Assembly: GCA_036275365.1 (NCBI GenBank) | Contig: DASUDX010000035.1 | Span: 1-16,069, forward strand | Source: DASUDX01 sp036275365 | GTDB taxonomy: Bacteria; Pseudomonadota; Gammaproteobacteria; Nevskiales; Nevskiaceae | Direction of reading: 5' to 3' | Length of the DNA stretch: 16,069 bases | In this document: positions 8,695-16,069 of the stretch, piece by piece | Layout of the letters: the number at the start of each line of letters is the position of its first letter | Position numbering within the stretch: position 1 is the stretch's first letter | Notes under the pieces: generated by a model | What the model saw: the letters and a program-made list of their open reading frames with translations, nothing else | Told to the model about the DNA's origin: nothing | Databases searched by the model: none | Made by a program: the position numbers and the translations under genes

Positions 8695-9753
8695 TCAGCG
8701 GTGGTAGGCGGGCGAGAGCTCGCGGACCGCCTCGATCATCGCCGCCGCGTGCTCCGGGGGCGTGTGCTGGGAAATGCCGTGGCCGAGGTTGAACACATGG
8801 CCGGGCCCCGGGCCGTAGGCCGCCAGCACCTCGGCCACCGCCTCGCGGATGCGCGCCGGCTGGGCGAACAGGGTGGCGGGGTCGAGATTGCCCTGCAGCG
8901 CCACCTGCTGGCCGACGCGCGCGCGCGCACCGCGCAGATCGGTGGTCCAGTCCAGCCCCAGGCCGGCGCAGCCGGTGGCCGCCAGGGCCTCCAGATGCTG
9001 GCCGCCGTTCTTGGTGAAGAGAATCACCGGTACCGCCGGTGCCACCTGCCGCAGGTGGGCCACGATCGCCTGCATCGGCGCCAGCGAGCAGCGCGCGTAG
9101 GCCGCCGGTGCCAGCACCCCGCCCCAGGTGTCGAACACCATGATGGCGTCGGCGCCGGCCCGCACCTGGGCCTCCACATAGCCGCAGACCGCCTGGGTCA
9201 GGCGTGCCAGCAGCAGGTCCATCGCTGCCGGCTGGTCGATCATCAGCGCCTTGACCCGGTGGAACTCGTGGCCGCCGCCGCCTTCGACCATGTAGGTGGC
9301 CAGCGTCCACGGGCTGCCGGTGAAGCCGATCAGCGGCACCGAGCCGGCCAGTGCGGCCTTGATCGTGCGCACCGCGTCCATCACATAGCGCAGCTCGCCC
9401 TCCGGGTCCGGCACCGGCAGGGCGGCGATCTCGGCGGCACTCCGCAGCGGCCGCTCGAAGCGCGGACCCTCGCCCTCGGCGAAGGTCAGGCCCAGGCCCA
9501 TCGCATCGGGCACGGTGAGGATGTCGGAGAACAGGATCGCCGCGTCCAGGCCGTAGCGGGCCAGCGGTTGCAGGGTGACCTCGCAGCACAGCTCCGGGTT
9601 GCGGCAGAGGTCCATGAAGCCGCCGGCGCGGGCGCGCGTGGCGCGGTACTCCGGGAGATAGCGGCCGGCCTGGCGCATCATCCACACCGGGGTGCGGTCC
9701 ACGCTCTGGCGCCGCAGCGCGCGCAGGAAGCGGTCGTTGGCGGGAGGCGTCAT
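8695..9753 (-). CDS. hemE: Uroporphyrinogen III decarboxylase
   Basis: It decarboxylates the four acetate side chains of uroporphyrinogen III to give coproporphyrinogen III in cytoplasmic haem biosynthesis. The 352-residue product is of normal length. The N-terminal signature PVWMMRQAGRYLPEYR (22-37) contains Arg27, FSDIL carries Asp77, and GFTGSPWTLATYMVEGG carries Tyr154. These match the invariant Arg, Asp and Tyr of the active-site cleft. NLGHGISQHTPPEH near the C-terminus is also conserved. The ATG at 9753 fits the family start, although no convincing ribosome site precedes it. The 57 bases upstream hold a possible -10 (TACACT) but no good -35. It is the first gene of a tight minus-strand series with yihG, hemW, the acylase and the CPXCG protein. 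Confidence 0.97.
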   Translation of the reverse strand: MTPPANDRFLRALRRQSVDRTPVWMMRQAGRYLPEYRATRARAGGFMDLCRNPELCCEVTLQPLARYGLDAAILFSDILTVPDAMGLGLTFAEGEGPRFERPLRSAAEIAALPVPDPEGELRYVMDAVRTIKAALAGSVPLIGFTGSPWTLATYMVEGGGGHEFHRVKALMIDQPAAMDLLLARLTQAVCGYVEAQVRAGADAIMVFDTWGGVLAPAAYARCSLAPMQAIVAHLRQVAPAVPVILFTKNGGQHLEALAATGCAGLGLDWTTDLRGARARVGQQVALQGNLDPATLFAQPARIREAVAEVLAAYGPGPGHVFNLGHGISQHTPPEHAAAMIEAVRELSPAYHR

Positions 9754-9810
9754 GCGCGGGCGAGGCAGGGGATCACGGCCGAGCAGTGTAGCGGCAAGGC
9801 CGCGCCCGCC

Positions 9811-11085
9811 TCAGGGGGTGGACAGGCGGTCCTGCCCCGGCGCGGTGGGCGGTGGCGCGGGCTCGGCGCGCGGGTCGAGCTGGGCCAGCACCGGCGTCGA
9901 CGGCGATACCGCGACGAACTTCTTCTGCTCGGCCACCGCGGTATCCGCCACCCGCAGCCGGTGCCCGGCGTAGAGGGCGTAGATCAGCAGCACCAGGGCG
10001 ATGCCCAGATACAGCCCGGCCGGGCCGGACAGCGTCATCAGCAGGGCGGTGCTGAGCGGCCCCAGGCACTGGCCGACGCCGTAGCACAGCAGCAGGGTGG
10101 CATTGGCCCCGACATGGCTCTGGCCCTGGCCCTGGGTGCGATCGTGCAGGCGGGCGAGGCAGGTCGGATACAGGCAGGATGTCACGCCGAGAAACAGCAT
10201 GCTGGCGGCGAACAGCAGGGTCTGCGACAGCCCGCCGAAGATCGCCACGCCCAGGGCCGAGACCGCGATCGCCAGCGCCAGGCCCAGGATCACCCGGCGG
10301 CGGTCATAGCGGTCGGCCAGCCGCCCCACCGGCAGCTGCAGCAGCATCGAGGCCAGCACCGCCAGCGCCATGTAGCGGGAGATGGTGCCGGTGTCCGCCC
10401 CCAGCTGGTGCAGGTGCACCGGCGCCAGCTGGTAGAACGAGGCGAGCGCAAAGCCGGCGGCGCAGGCCCCCACCACGCTGATCCGCGAGGCCGCCAGCAG
10501 CGGACGGATCGCCAGCCGCCCGGCCGGCGGCAGCGGCGGCGCCGGCCGCGAGGTCAGGGCCAGCGGCACGCTGGAGAGCACCAGCAGACCCGCGCACAGC
10601 GACCAGGCGCGGAAATCGCCGGCGTCCGGCAGGCCCACCAGCCACTGCCCGGCCGCGCCGGCGAGGTAGTAGTTGATCATGTAGAAGCCCATCAGCCGGC
10701 CGCGGGTGGCCGCGGTGGCATGGGCGTTGATCCAGCTCTCCAGCACGATCAGCAGCAGCGCGCCGCAGAAGCCGGTGAGCCCGCGCAGCAGGCCCCACAG
10801 CCAGGGATCGAGAAAGGCGCCGTGCAGCAGGGCCAGGCAGCAGACCAGCGAGGAGAAGGCCGAGAACACCCGGATATGGCCGACCCGCGAGATCAGCCGC
10901 GGACCCAGCCAGGAGCCGGCCATGAAGCCGAACGAGTACTGGATCATCACCAGACTCACCGTGGTGGCGGCGTGGCCGGCGTCGGCCAGGCCCAGCGAGA
11001 TCTGGGTGCCGAGCATCATCATCCCGGCCACATAGAGCCCGGCGGCCAGGAACACCGAGGCGGCGGAGACGACCAGCGAGTACAT
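9811..11085 (-). CDS. Major facilitator superfamily transporter (YcaD-like)
   Basis: This is an integral inner-membrane permease of 424 residues with about twelve hydrophobic segments and a proline-rich, probably cytoplasmic, C-terminal tail (about 385-424). MFS loop motifs are visible: SWLGPRLISRVGHIRVF after the second helix and GRLADRYDRRRVI in the second half. FMAGSWLGPRLISRVGHIR and LLLIVLESWINAHA resemble the YcaD-type branch, whose substrates are unknown. The ATG at 11085 has no clear Shine-Dalgarno sequence. A TATAAA box lies 18 bases before it. The gene is divergent from the cytochrome unit and shares an AT-rich intergenic region with it, so co-regulation is possible. Hydrophobic core positions are intact and no truncation is seen. 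The transported compound cannot be predicted. Confidence 0.85.
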   Translation of the reverse strand: MYSLVVSAASVFLAAGLYVAGMMMLGTQISLGLADAGHAATTVSLVMIQYSFGFMAGSWLGPRLISRVGHIRVFSAFSSLVCCLALLHGAFLDPWLWGLLRGLTGFCGALLLIVLESWINAHATAATRGRLMGFYMINYYLAGAAGQWLVGLPDAGDFRAWSLCAGLLVLSSVPLALTSRPAPPLPPAGRLAIRPLLAASRISVVGACAAGFALASFYQLAPVHLHQLGADTGTISRYMALAVLASMLLQLPVGRLADRYDRRRVILGLALAIAVSALGVAIFGGLSQTLLFAASMLFLGVTSCLYPTCLARLHDRTQGQGQSHVGANATLLLCYGVGQCLGPLSTALLMTLSGPAGLYLGIALVLLIYALYAGHRLRVADTAVAEQKKFVAVSPSTPVLAQLDPRAEPAPPPTAPGQDRLSTP

Positions 11086-11103
11086 GGGCCGTGTGTCAAA
11101 TCA

Positions 11104-11109
11104 TTTATA
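11104..11109 (-). promoter_or_regulatory. Putative -10 box of the MFS gene
   Basis: TATAAA on the minus strand matches the -10 consensus at 5 of 6 positions and would start transcription about 11 bases before the ATG. The hexamer at the -35 distance (ATCCAA) is poor and falls within the TGCAAT dyad, which would fit an activator-dependent or repressor-controlled promoter. Confidence 0.35.
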
Positions 11110-11110
11110 A

Positions 11111-11120
11111 AAGTGGACTT
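11111..11120. promoter_or_regulatory. Short dyad AAGT-GG-ACTT
   Basis: A perfect 4-bp inverted repeat around GG sits in the spacer of the putative minus-strand promoter, directly beside the longer TGCAAT dyad. It is short enough to be chance. Its interest comes from its position and AT-rich setting. Confidence 0.25.
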
Positions 11121-11121
11121 A

Positions 11122-11136
11122 TGCAATTGGATTGCA
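11122..11136. promoter_or_regulatory. Operator-like palindrome TGCAAT-TGG-ATTGCA
   Basis: This is a perfect 6-bp inverted repeat with a 3-base centre, midway between divergent starts. It overlaps the -35 position of the MFS promoter candidate. The symmetry and size suit a dimeric regulator. I do not recognise it as a standard FNR, Fur, Zur or IscR site, and no regulator gene adjoins it. Confidence 0.45.
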
Positions 11137-11223
11137 CACGCCCTCCCGGCATTGTCCGGGATCGCCCGGAGGCTGACCAGCGCCGCGACCGCCCGTTGAC
11201 CCTGCGCGCCGTGCACTGAGAGC

Positions 11224-13119
11224 ATGCTGCCCATGCCCCCGCTTCTCCGCTCCCCCCGCCTGCGCCGGGTCCTGCTCGGCCTCGCCGCCCTGCTGCTGCC
11301 GCTGGCGGCCCTGGCCTGGGGAGTGCAGCACCTGCGCCAGCTGCGCGCCGAGCTCGAGCAGCCGCTGGAGAACCGGGCGGCGCTGGCCTATGTGGGATCC
11401 AACAGCTGCCGCAGCTGCCATCAGGACCACCACGCCAGCTGGTACCAGACCTTTCACCGCACCATGACCCAGGAGGCCACCGCCAAGACCGTCCAGGGCG
11501 CCTTCGACGGCCAGGTGGTGGAGTACTGGGGGCAGCCGGTGCGGCCGCGCACCACCGAGGACGGCCGGGCGGTGTTCGACTATCTCCACCCGCAGACCCG
11601 CGAGGTGATGGGCACCGCCGAGGTGCGCCGCACCGTGGGCAGCCATCGCTACCAGCAGTACCTCGCCCAGGTGCCTGGCCAGGGCGGCAACTACACCCGC
11701 CTGCACCTGCTCTGGCACGCCGGCGACCAGCGCTGGGTGCACATCAACGGCGCCTTCCTCTACGACGATGCGCAGGGCTTCAACGACCACATCGCCACCT
11801 GGAACCACAACTGCATCTTCTGCCACAACACCGGCCCGCAGCCGCGCATCCAGAACGCCGAGGCCCTCTACCAGCGGCTCTATCGCGGCGAGCGCTTCAA
11901 CTTCCTCGAGGAGGCGCGCTATGACTCGCAGGTGGCCGAGCTGGGCATCGCCTGCGAGTCCTGCCACGGCCCGGGCGAGGCGCATGCGCGCAAGAACCGC
12001 GACCCGCTGCGGCGCAATCTGCTGGCGCTGAGCGACCGCCCCGATCCCACCATCGTCAACCCGGCGCGGCTGCCGCCCGAGCGCGCCAGCGAGGTCTGCG
12101 GCCAGTGCCATGGCCAGCGCCTGCCGGTGCGCACCGATCTGGTCGAGACCTGGCTGGACAGCGGGCCCACCTACCGGCCCGGCGAGGTGCTGGCCGAGCA
12201 TGTCCGGCTGGTGCGCCGCGAGGAACCGGGCCCGCCCGGACGGCCGGATCTCTACCGCCTGCGGTTCTGGGAGGACGGCACGCCGCGGCTGTCCGCCTAC
12301 GAGATGCAGGGCCACAGCGCCTCGCCCTGCACCAGCGAAGGCCAGGCCAGCTGCCAGACCTGCCATGCCGCCCACGGCGGGGATGTCAACGGCATGATGC
12401 GCGAGGGCGCCCGCGAGGGCGCTCCCTGCCTCGCCTGCCACCAGGCGGTGGCCGCCGACATCCCCGCCCACACCCGCCATGCGGCGGACTCCAGCGGCTC
12501 GGTCTGCGTGGACTGCCACATGCCCAAGGCGGTCTACGGGGTGATGGAGATCCACCGCAGCCATCGCATCGAAGTGCCGCAGCCGGCGCGCCACGCCGCC
12601 CTCAACCGGCCGGACGCCTGCACCAACTGCCATCTCGACCGCTCCGCCGACTGGGCCCAGACCGCGATCGACGCCTGGCGTGGCGGGTCGCCGGCCCCGG
12701 CGGGGGACGGCCAGCCCGCGCGCAATCTGCTGCAGCTGCTGGGCGGGGATCCGGTCGAGCGCGCGATCGCCGCCAAGATGGCCGGACGCGCCGATGCCGC
12801 GCCGATGCCGGCGGCCGATCGGGTGCCCGGCCTGCTCGCTGCGCTGGATGACGACTACCCGGCGGTGCGCCGCTTCGCCGCCCACAGCCTGCGCGATCTG
12901 GCCCGCCGCACGCCCGAGCTTGCGCCCCTGGCCGAGCCGCTCGAGGACTACGACTTCATCGCCGAGCCGGCCGCGCGCGAGGCGATCGAGCAGGCCCTGC
13001 AGCAGCGCTGGCAGTCCCTGCCGGCCAGCGCCAGCGCACGGCCGCTGCCGGTGGCCGAGGTGAGCCGCCTGCGCGCCGAGGCACAGACCAAGGGCAAGAA
13101 CATCGAGATCGGCGAATGA
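11224..13119 (+). CDS. Exported octahaem c-type cytochrome with C-terminal HEAT-like region
   Basis: The 631-residue protein carries eight CxxCH haem-binding motifs, at residues 62, 197, 244, 292, 377, 402, 428 and 466. An N-terminal hydrophobic segment (16-34) after a basic stretch will export it and may remain as a membrane anchor, so it should act on the periplasmic side. A 130-residue haem-free section separates motifs 1 and 2. The motif contexts CESCHGPGEAHA and CVDCHMPKAV resemble cytochrome c554/doubled-CxxCH proteins. Residues about 530-600 are helical with a HEAT-like AVRRFAAHSLRDLA, suggesting a protein-docking surface. It overlaps the next gene by 4 nt (ATGA). The start at 11224 has only a weak GAGAG before it; an ATG at 11233 is an alternative. 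The family belongs to multihaem electron-transfer or reductase proteins, but I cannot name a substrate or a named member. Confidence 0.9.
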   Translation: MLPMPPLLRSPRLRRVLLGLAALLLPLAALAWGVQHLRQLRAELEQPLENRAALAYVGSNSCRSCHQDHHASWYQTFHRTMTQEATAKTVQGAFDGQVVEYWGQPVRPRTTEDGRAVFDYLHPQTREVMGTAEVRRTVGSHRYQQYLAQVPGQGGNYTRLHLLWHAGDQRWVHINGAFLYDDAQGFNDHIATWNHNCIFCHNTGPQPRIQNAEALYQRLYRGERFNFLEEARYDSQVAELGIACESCHGPGEAHARKNRDPLRRNLLALSDRPDPTIVNPARLPPERASEVCGQCHGQRLPVRTDLVETWLDSGPTYRPGEVLAEHVRLVRREEPGPPGRPDLYRLRFWEDGTPRLSAYEMQGHSASPCTSEGQASCQTCHAAHGGDVNGMMREGAREGAPCLACHQAVAADIPAHTRHAADSSGSVCVDCHMPKAVYGVMEIHRSHRIEVPQPARHAALNRPDACTNCHLDRSADWAQTAIDAWRGGSPAPAGDGQPARNLLQLLGGDPVERAIAAKMAGRADAAPMPAADRVPGLLAALDDDYPAVRRFAAHSLRDLARRTPELAPLAEPLEDYDFIAEPAAREAIEQALQQRWQSLPASASARPLPVAEVSRLRAEAQTKGKNIEIGE

Positions 13120-13580
13120 ACAAACCGCGTGCGCCCCGTCCCCAGCCGGCGCCGGCCGCCGATCCCGCCGAGCGGCCGCTGGAGGGGCTCAATCTGCGCC
13201 TGGGCTGGACCCTGCTGCTGCTGTTCATGGCCGGTGGCCTGCTGCTCGAGGCCCTGCACGGGATCAAGCTGCCGCTGTATCTGGAGAACCATCTGCGCCG
13301 CGAGCTGTGGACGCTCGCCCATGCCCATGGCGCCCTGCTGGCGATCCTGAACCTGGTCTATGCCGGCCAGGCGGCGCGCCTGCTGGAGGACCCGGTGCGC
13401 CGCCGCCGCGCCAGCCTGACGCTGGCCGCCGGTGCGGTGCTGATGCCGGCCGGCTTTTTCCTCGGCGGCATCGGCAACAGCGAGTCCGATCCCAGCCTCG
13501 CCATCCTGCTCACCCCGCTCGGGGCCCTGCTGCTGCTGCACGCCGCCGCCAGCTGCACGCTCGCCGCCTGGCGGCGCTAG
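13116..13580 (+). CDS. Four-helix membrane protein partnered with the octahaem cytochrome; unknown function
   Basis: I do not recognise a named family. The 154 residues start with a proline- and alanine-rich soluble stretch (1-25), followed by four predicted membrane helices at about 29-47, 66-86, 99-119 and 127-150. Histidines sit at or near membrane boundaries: His48 (EALHGIKLP), His59 (LENHLRREL), His69 and His71 (WTLAHAHGALL), and His142 (LLLLHAAA). Such residues could bind haem b, quinone or a metal, but this is inference. The ATG overlaps the TGA of the cytochrome gene (ATGA), so the two products are probably made in fixed ratio and may form one complex. That could be a membrane link between the quinone pool and the periplasmic haem chain. 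It ends three bases before the convergent GTPase gene, with no terminator between. Confidence 0.75.
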   Translation: MNKPRAPRPQPAPAADPAERPLEGLNLRLGWTLLLLFMAGGLLLEALHGIKLPLYLENHLRRELWTLAHAHGALLAILNLVYAGQAARLLEDPVRRRRASLTLAAGAVLMPAGFFLGGIGNSESDPSLAILLTPLGALLLLHAAASCTLAAWRR

Positions 13581-13583
13581 CAC

Positions 13584-14575
<992 letters not shown>

Positions 14576-14576
<1 letters not shown>

Positions 14577-15037
14577 CAGTGGCGGTGGCCGTCCGCCTCG
14601 CGCTGCACATGCAGGCGCGCATCGGCCGACAGCACCTCGCCGGAGGCGCTGCGCAGGGCGAGGCTGATCGCCACCTCCTGATGCTCGGCCAGCGGTTCGA
14701 CCGGGCGGAACAGCATCAGGTGCTTGCCACCGGGGGCCAGGCTCAGCCGCTCGCCCGGGGCCACGCTCAGCTCGCCGAGCCGGCGCATGCGCATCTGCCC
14801 CTCGCTCTGCACCGTCTCGTGGATCTCGATGGCGCCGAAGGCGGGGCTGGCGGCGCCGACCACGGTCACCGTCTGCTCGCTGCCGTTGACGAATTCCAGA
14901 TAGCCGGCGGTGGTGCTCTGCCCGGGGGGCGGCAGGCGGATCCAGCCGGACTCGATCCGCGGCAGCGCCCGCTCCGGATCGACGCCGCCGCAGGCCGCGA
15001 GCAGGAGCAGGGCAAGACCGCACAGCACAGACCGCAT
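14576..15037 (-). CDS. PCuAC-family copper-binding lipoprotein
   Basis: PCuAC (DUF461) proteins are periplasmic Cu(I) chaperones, best known for delivering copper to the CuA site of cytochrome oxidase. The 153-residue product has the complete copper motif H-X10-M-X21-H-X-M, with His73, Met84, His106 and Met108. It has a lipoprotein signal with lipobox LAAC and Cys16 as the modified residue, followed by Gly, so it is probably tethered to a membrane. The C-terminus ends GHRH, possibly a second metal site. The start is placed at 15037 because GGAG lies six bases upstream; for the ATG at 15043 that GGAG would abut the start codon. It lies 43 bases after the TonB receptor gene and overlaps the GTPase gene by one base, indicating one operon. 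Copper specificity is inferred from the family; the operon suggests zinc. Confidence 0.88.
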
Positions 15038-15043
15038 GGGCAT

Positions 15044-15047
15044 CTCC
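15044..15047 (-). promoter_or_regulatory. Ribosome binding site deciding the PCuAC start
   Basis: GGAG on the minus strand is separated by six bases from the ATG at 15037 and touches the ATG at 15043. The spacing picks the inner start and gives a more typical lipoprotein signal (MRSVLCGLALLLLAAC). Confidence 0.6.
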
Positions 15048-15052
15048 AGGAT

Positions 15053-15072
15053 CGGCCGCAGTCTAGCGGCCG
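15053..15072. other. Intercistronic hairpin between receptor and PCuAC genes
   Basis: A perfect 7-bp stem (CGGCCGC at 15053-15059, GCGGCCG at 15066-15072) with a 6-base loop lies between the receptor stop and the PCuAC ribosome site. There is no T-run, so it is unlikely to be a strong terminator. It might trim expression of the downstream genes or stabilise mRNA ends. Confidence 0.35.
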
Positions 15073-15080
15073 GCCGCGCC

Positions 15081-16069
15081 TCAGAAGAAGCGCAGGCGCA
15101 GGCCGCCGAGCACGGTCACGCCGGGCAGCGGTGCGCGGTCCTTGAGGAAGGAGGTGTGGCGGCGCGCCTCCTCGTCGAGCAGGTTGCGGCCCTGCACATA
15201 GACCTCGGGCTGCAGCTCGCCGAGGGTCCAGCGATGGCTCAGATCGGCCGAGAGCAGGCGGTAGCCCTCGGTGGGGCTTTCGAGATCGGCCACCCGGGTC
15301 TGGTCGGCCACCTCGGTGAGGGTGAGCGATGCCTGGAAGCCGCGCCAGCCACCGTCCAGGCCCAGCCCGTAGCGGGTGGGCGTGATCCGCGGCAGGTGGG
15401 GGCCGGCGTCCAGCTCGCCGCGCACCAGATCGGCGAACACCCGCCCGCTCAGGCGCAGCGGTCCGCTGAGGAAGCGATAGCGCGCCTCGGCCTCGGCGCC
15501 GTAGAAGCGCGCATCGGCCTGGGTCTGCTCGACCCGCAGCAGCTCGCCGTCGGCCTCGAGCTCGCCTTCCTCGTTGACCCGATCGGCCTGTCCATCGCCG
15601 TCCTCGTCGGTGGCGGCGAGCAGGCCGTAGTCGCGGATCGGGTTGTAGAACAGGTTCACGGTGGCGCTGAAGCGGCCGTGGTGCTGGTCCAGGCTCAGCT
15701 CGAGATTGGTCGAGGTTTCCTCGGTGAAGTCGCGGCCGAGGGTCACCGCGCCGAGCTCGAAGGTGCCGGTGGCCAGATGCGGGCCATCGGCGTAGAGCTC
15801 CTCGGGCACCGGGGCGCGCTGGGCGCGGGTCAGGTTCAGGCGCAGATGGCGGTGCGCGTCGAGATCCCAGAGCAGTCCGGCGGAGAGGCTCAGCGGGGTG
15901 TAGTCGCGGTCGTTGCCGGCGGTGCCCTCAGGACGGTGGCGTACCGATTCCACCCGCGCGCCGAGCTCCAGGCGGCCGAAGGACAGCGGCTTTTCCTCGA
16001 TCAGGAACAGCGCCCGGCTCTGGGTGTGCACCGGCACCGGGACGAAGGCCTCCTCGCCGATGGCGGCGA
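15081..16069 (-). CDS. ZnuD-like TonB-dependent outer-membrane receptor, C-terminal part
   Basis: The frame is open to the window edge, so the N-terminal signal, TonB box and plug domain are missing; about 329 residues of the beta-barrel are present. Typical barrel strands alternate hydrophobic and polar residues, and the protein ends in LGGLRLRFF, with the terminal Phe expected for outer-membrane insertion. EELYADGPHLATGTFELG, TQADARFYGAEAEARYRF and ARRHTSFLKDRAPLPG strongly resemble the ZnuD class of TonB-dependent receptors, which import zinc (and haem in some species) in Neisseria and Acinetobacter. Downstream come the PCuAC lipoprotein and the COG0523 GTPase on the same strand. The promoter, and any Zur box, would be outside the window. 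A TonB receptor is near certain; zinc as substrate is inferred from the resemblance and context. Confidence 0.88.
   Translation of the reverse strand, partial: AAIGEEAFVPVPVHTQSRALFLIEEKPLSFGRLELGARVESVRHRPEGTAGNDRDYTPLSLSAGLLWDLDAHRHLRLNLTRAQRAPVPEELYADGPHLATGTFELGAVTLGRDFTEETSTNLELSLDQHHGRFSATVNLFYNPIRDYGLLAATDEDGDGQADRVNEEGELEADGELLRVEQTQADARFYGAEAEARYRFLSGPLRLSGRVFADLVRGELDAGPHLPRITPTRYGLGLDGGWRGFQASLTLTEVADQTRVADLESPTEGYRLLSADLSHRWTLGELQPEVYVQGRNLLDEEARRHTSFLKDRAPLPGVTVLGGLRLRFF

Larger units (their letters stand above)
11086..11223. promoter_or_regulatory. Divergent intergenic control region, MFS gene / cytochrome unit
   Basis: This 138-base gap is the longest in the window and its first 50 bases are the only clearly AT-rich DNA here. 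It holds a TATAAA box for the minus strand, two adjacent dyads (11111-11120 and 11122-11136), and a small hairpin (CCCGG/CCGGG, 11145-11160) in the presumed leader of the cytochrome gene. I could not find a convincing plus-strand -35/-10 pair. Confidence 0.5.

Noticed and set aside
8915..8937. Alternating CG run that could suggest Z-DNA or a repeat
   Set aside because: It lies within hemE codons for Arg and Ala and is explained by codon usage in GC-rich DNA.
9789..9801. Hairpin GCGGC-AAG-GCCGC between the MFS gene and hemE as a terminator
   Set aside because: The stem is only 5 bp with no T-run in either direction; not distinguishable from chance palindromes here.
11127..11155. Plus-strand promoter TTGGAT-N17-CATTGT for the cytochrome gene
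   Set aside because: The -10 matches only 3 of 6 positions and the -35 is part of the dyad; too weak to annotate.
8560..11199. 879-residue plus-strand open frame opposite yihG, hemE and the MFS gene
   Set aside because: Despite its length it spans three confident genes in antisense, and its composition (Gln, Arg, Ala, Gly, His) is typical of a GC-driven shadow.
11119..12885. 588-residue minus-strand open frame opposite the octahaem cytochrome
   Set aside because: The plus strand carries eight ordered CxxCH motifs; the antisense product is repetitive in Ala, Val, Gly and His with no motif.
14577..15023. N-terminal extension of the COG0523 GTPase
   Set aside because: This is the PCuAC gene read in another frame. 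The Walker A region of the GTPase lies close to the ATG at 14576, as in its family.

Overview
The window looks like chromosomal DNA from a high-GC gammaproteobacterium. Support comes from the long FadE form of acyl-CoA dehydrogenase, the Gram-negative (type II) citrate synthase, a YihG-type acyltransferase and a ZnuD-like receptor. Base composition is very GC-rich throughout and long antisense open frames are common, as expected at this GC. The only clearly AT-rich patch is the divergent intergenic region around 11090-11137. I see no tRNA, rRNA, CRISPR array, insertion sequence or prophage gene. No gene-free stretch exceeds about 140 bases. A halophilic or phototrophic/sulfur-oxidising lineage such as Ectothiorhodospiraceae is possible, but that is only a guess.

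Layout. (1) 1-4272, central carbon metabolism: the 3' two-thirds of fadE (+) runs convergently into gltA (-), with a strong terminator between them. Upstream of gltA lies a short malic enzyme gene (-). Together they link beta-oxidation, acetyl-CoA entry into the TCA cycle, and malate to pyruvate plus NAD(P)H. (2) 4375-4614: zinc-independent (type B) ribosomal protein L31 with a good sigma70-like promoter. (3) 4701-9753, a tight minus-strand run: hemE, yihG-like acyltransferase, hemW, a gamma-glutamyltransferase-family acylase with a signal peptide, and a small CPXCG-type Cys-rich protein. Several junctions overlap or nearly touch. (4) 9811-11085: an MFS transporter (-), divergent from (5).

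(5) 11224-13580: a two-gene (+) unit encoding an exported eight-haem c-type cytochrome with a C-terminal HEAT-like region, and a four-helix membrane protein, with ATG/TGA overlapping by 4 nt. This is the least explained part of the window and the best candidate for an undescribed redox system. The shared 138-bp intergenic region carries two adjacent short dyads and a TATAAA box. (6) 13584-16069, a minus-strand metal-homeostasis unit: a ZnuD-like TonB-dependent receptor (5' end off the window), a PCuAC-type copper-binding lipoprotein with an intact H-X10-M-X21-H-X-M motif, and a COG0523/CobW GTPase with the GGCVCC metal motif. The last two overlap by one base (TGATG). With the zinc-free L31, this points to a zinc-limitation theme, although the copper-binding motif in the middle gene is unexpected.
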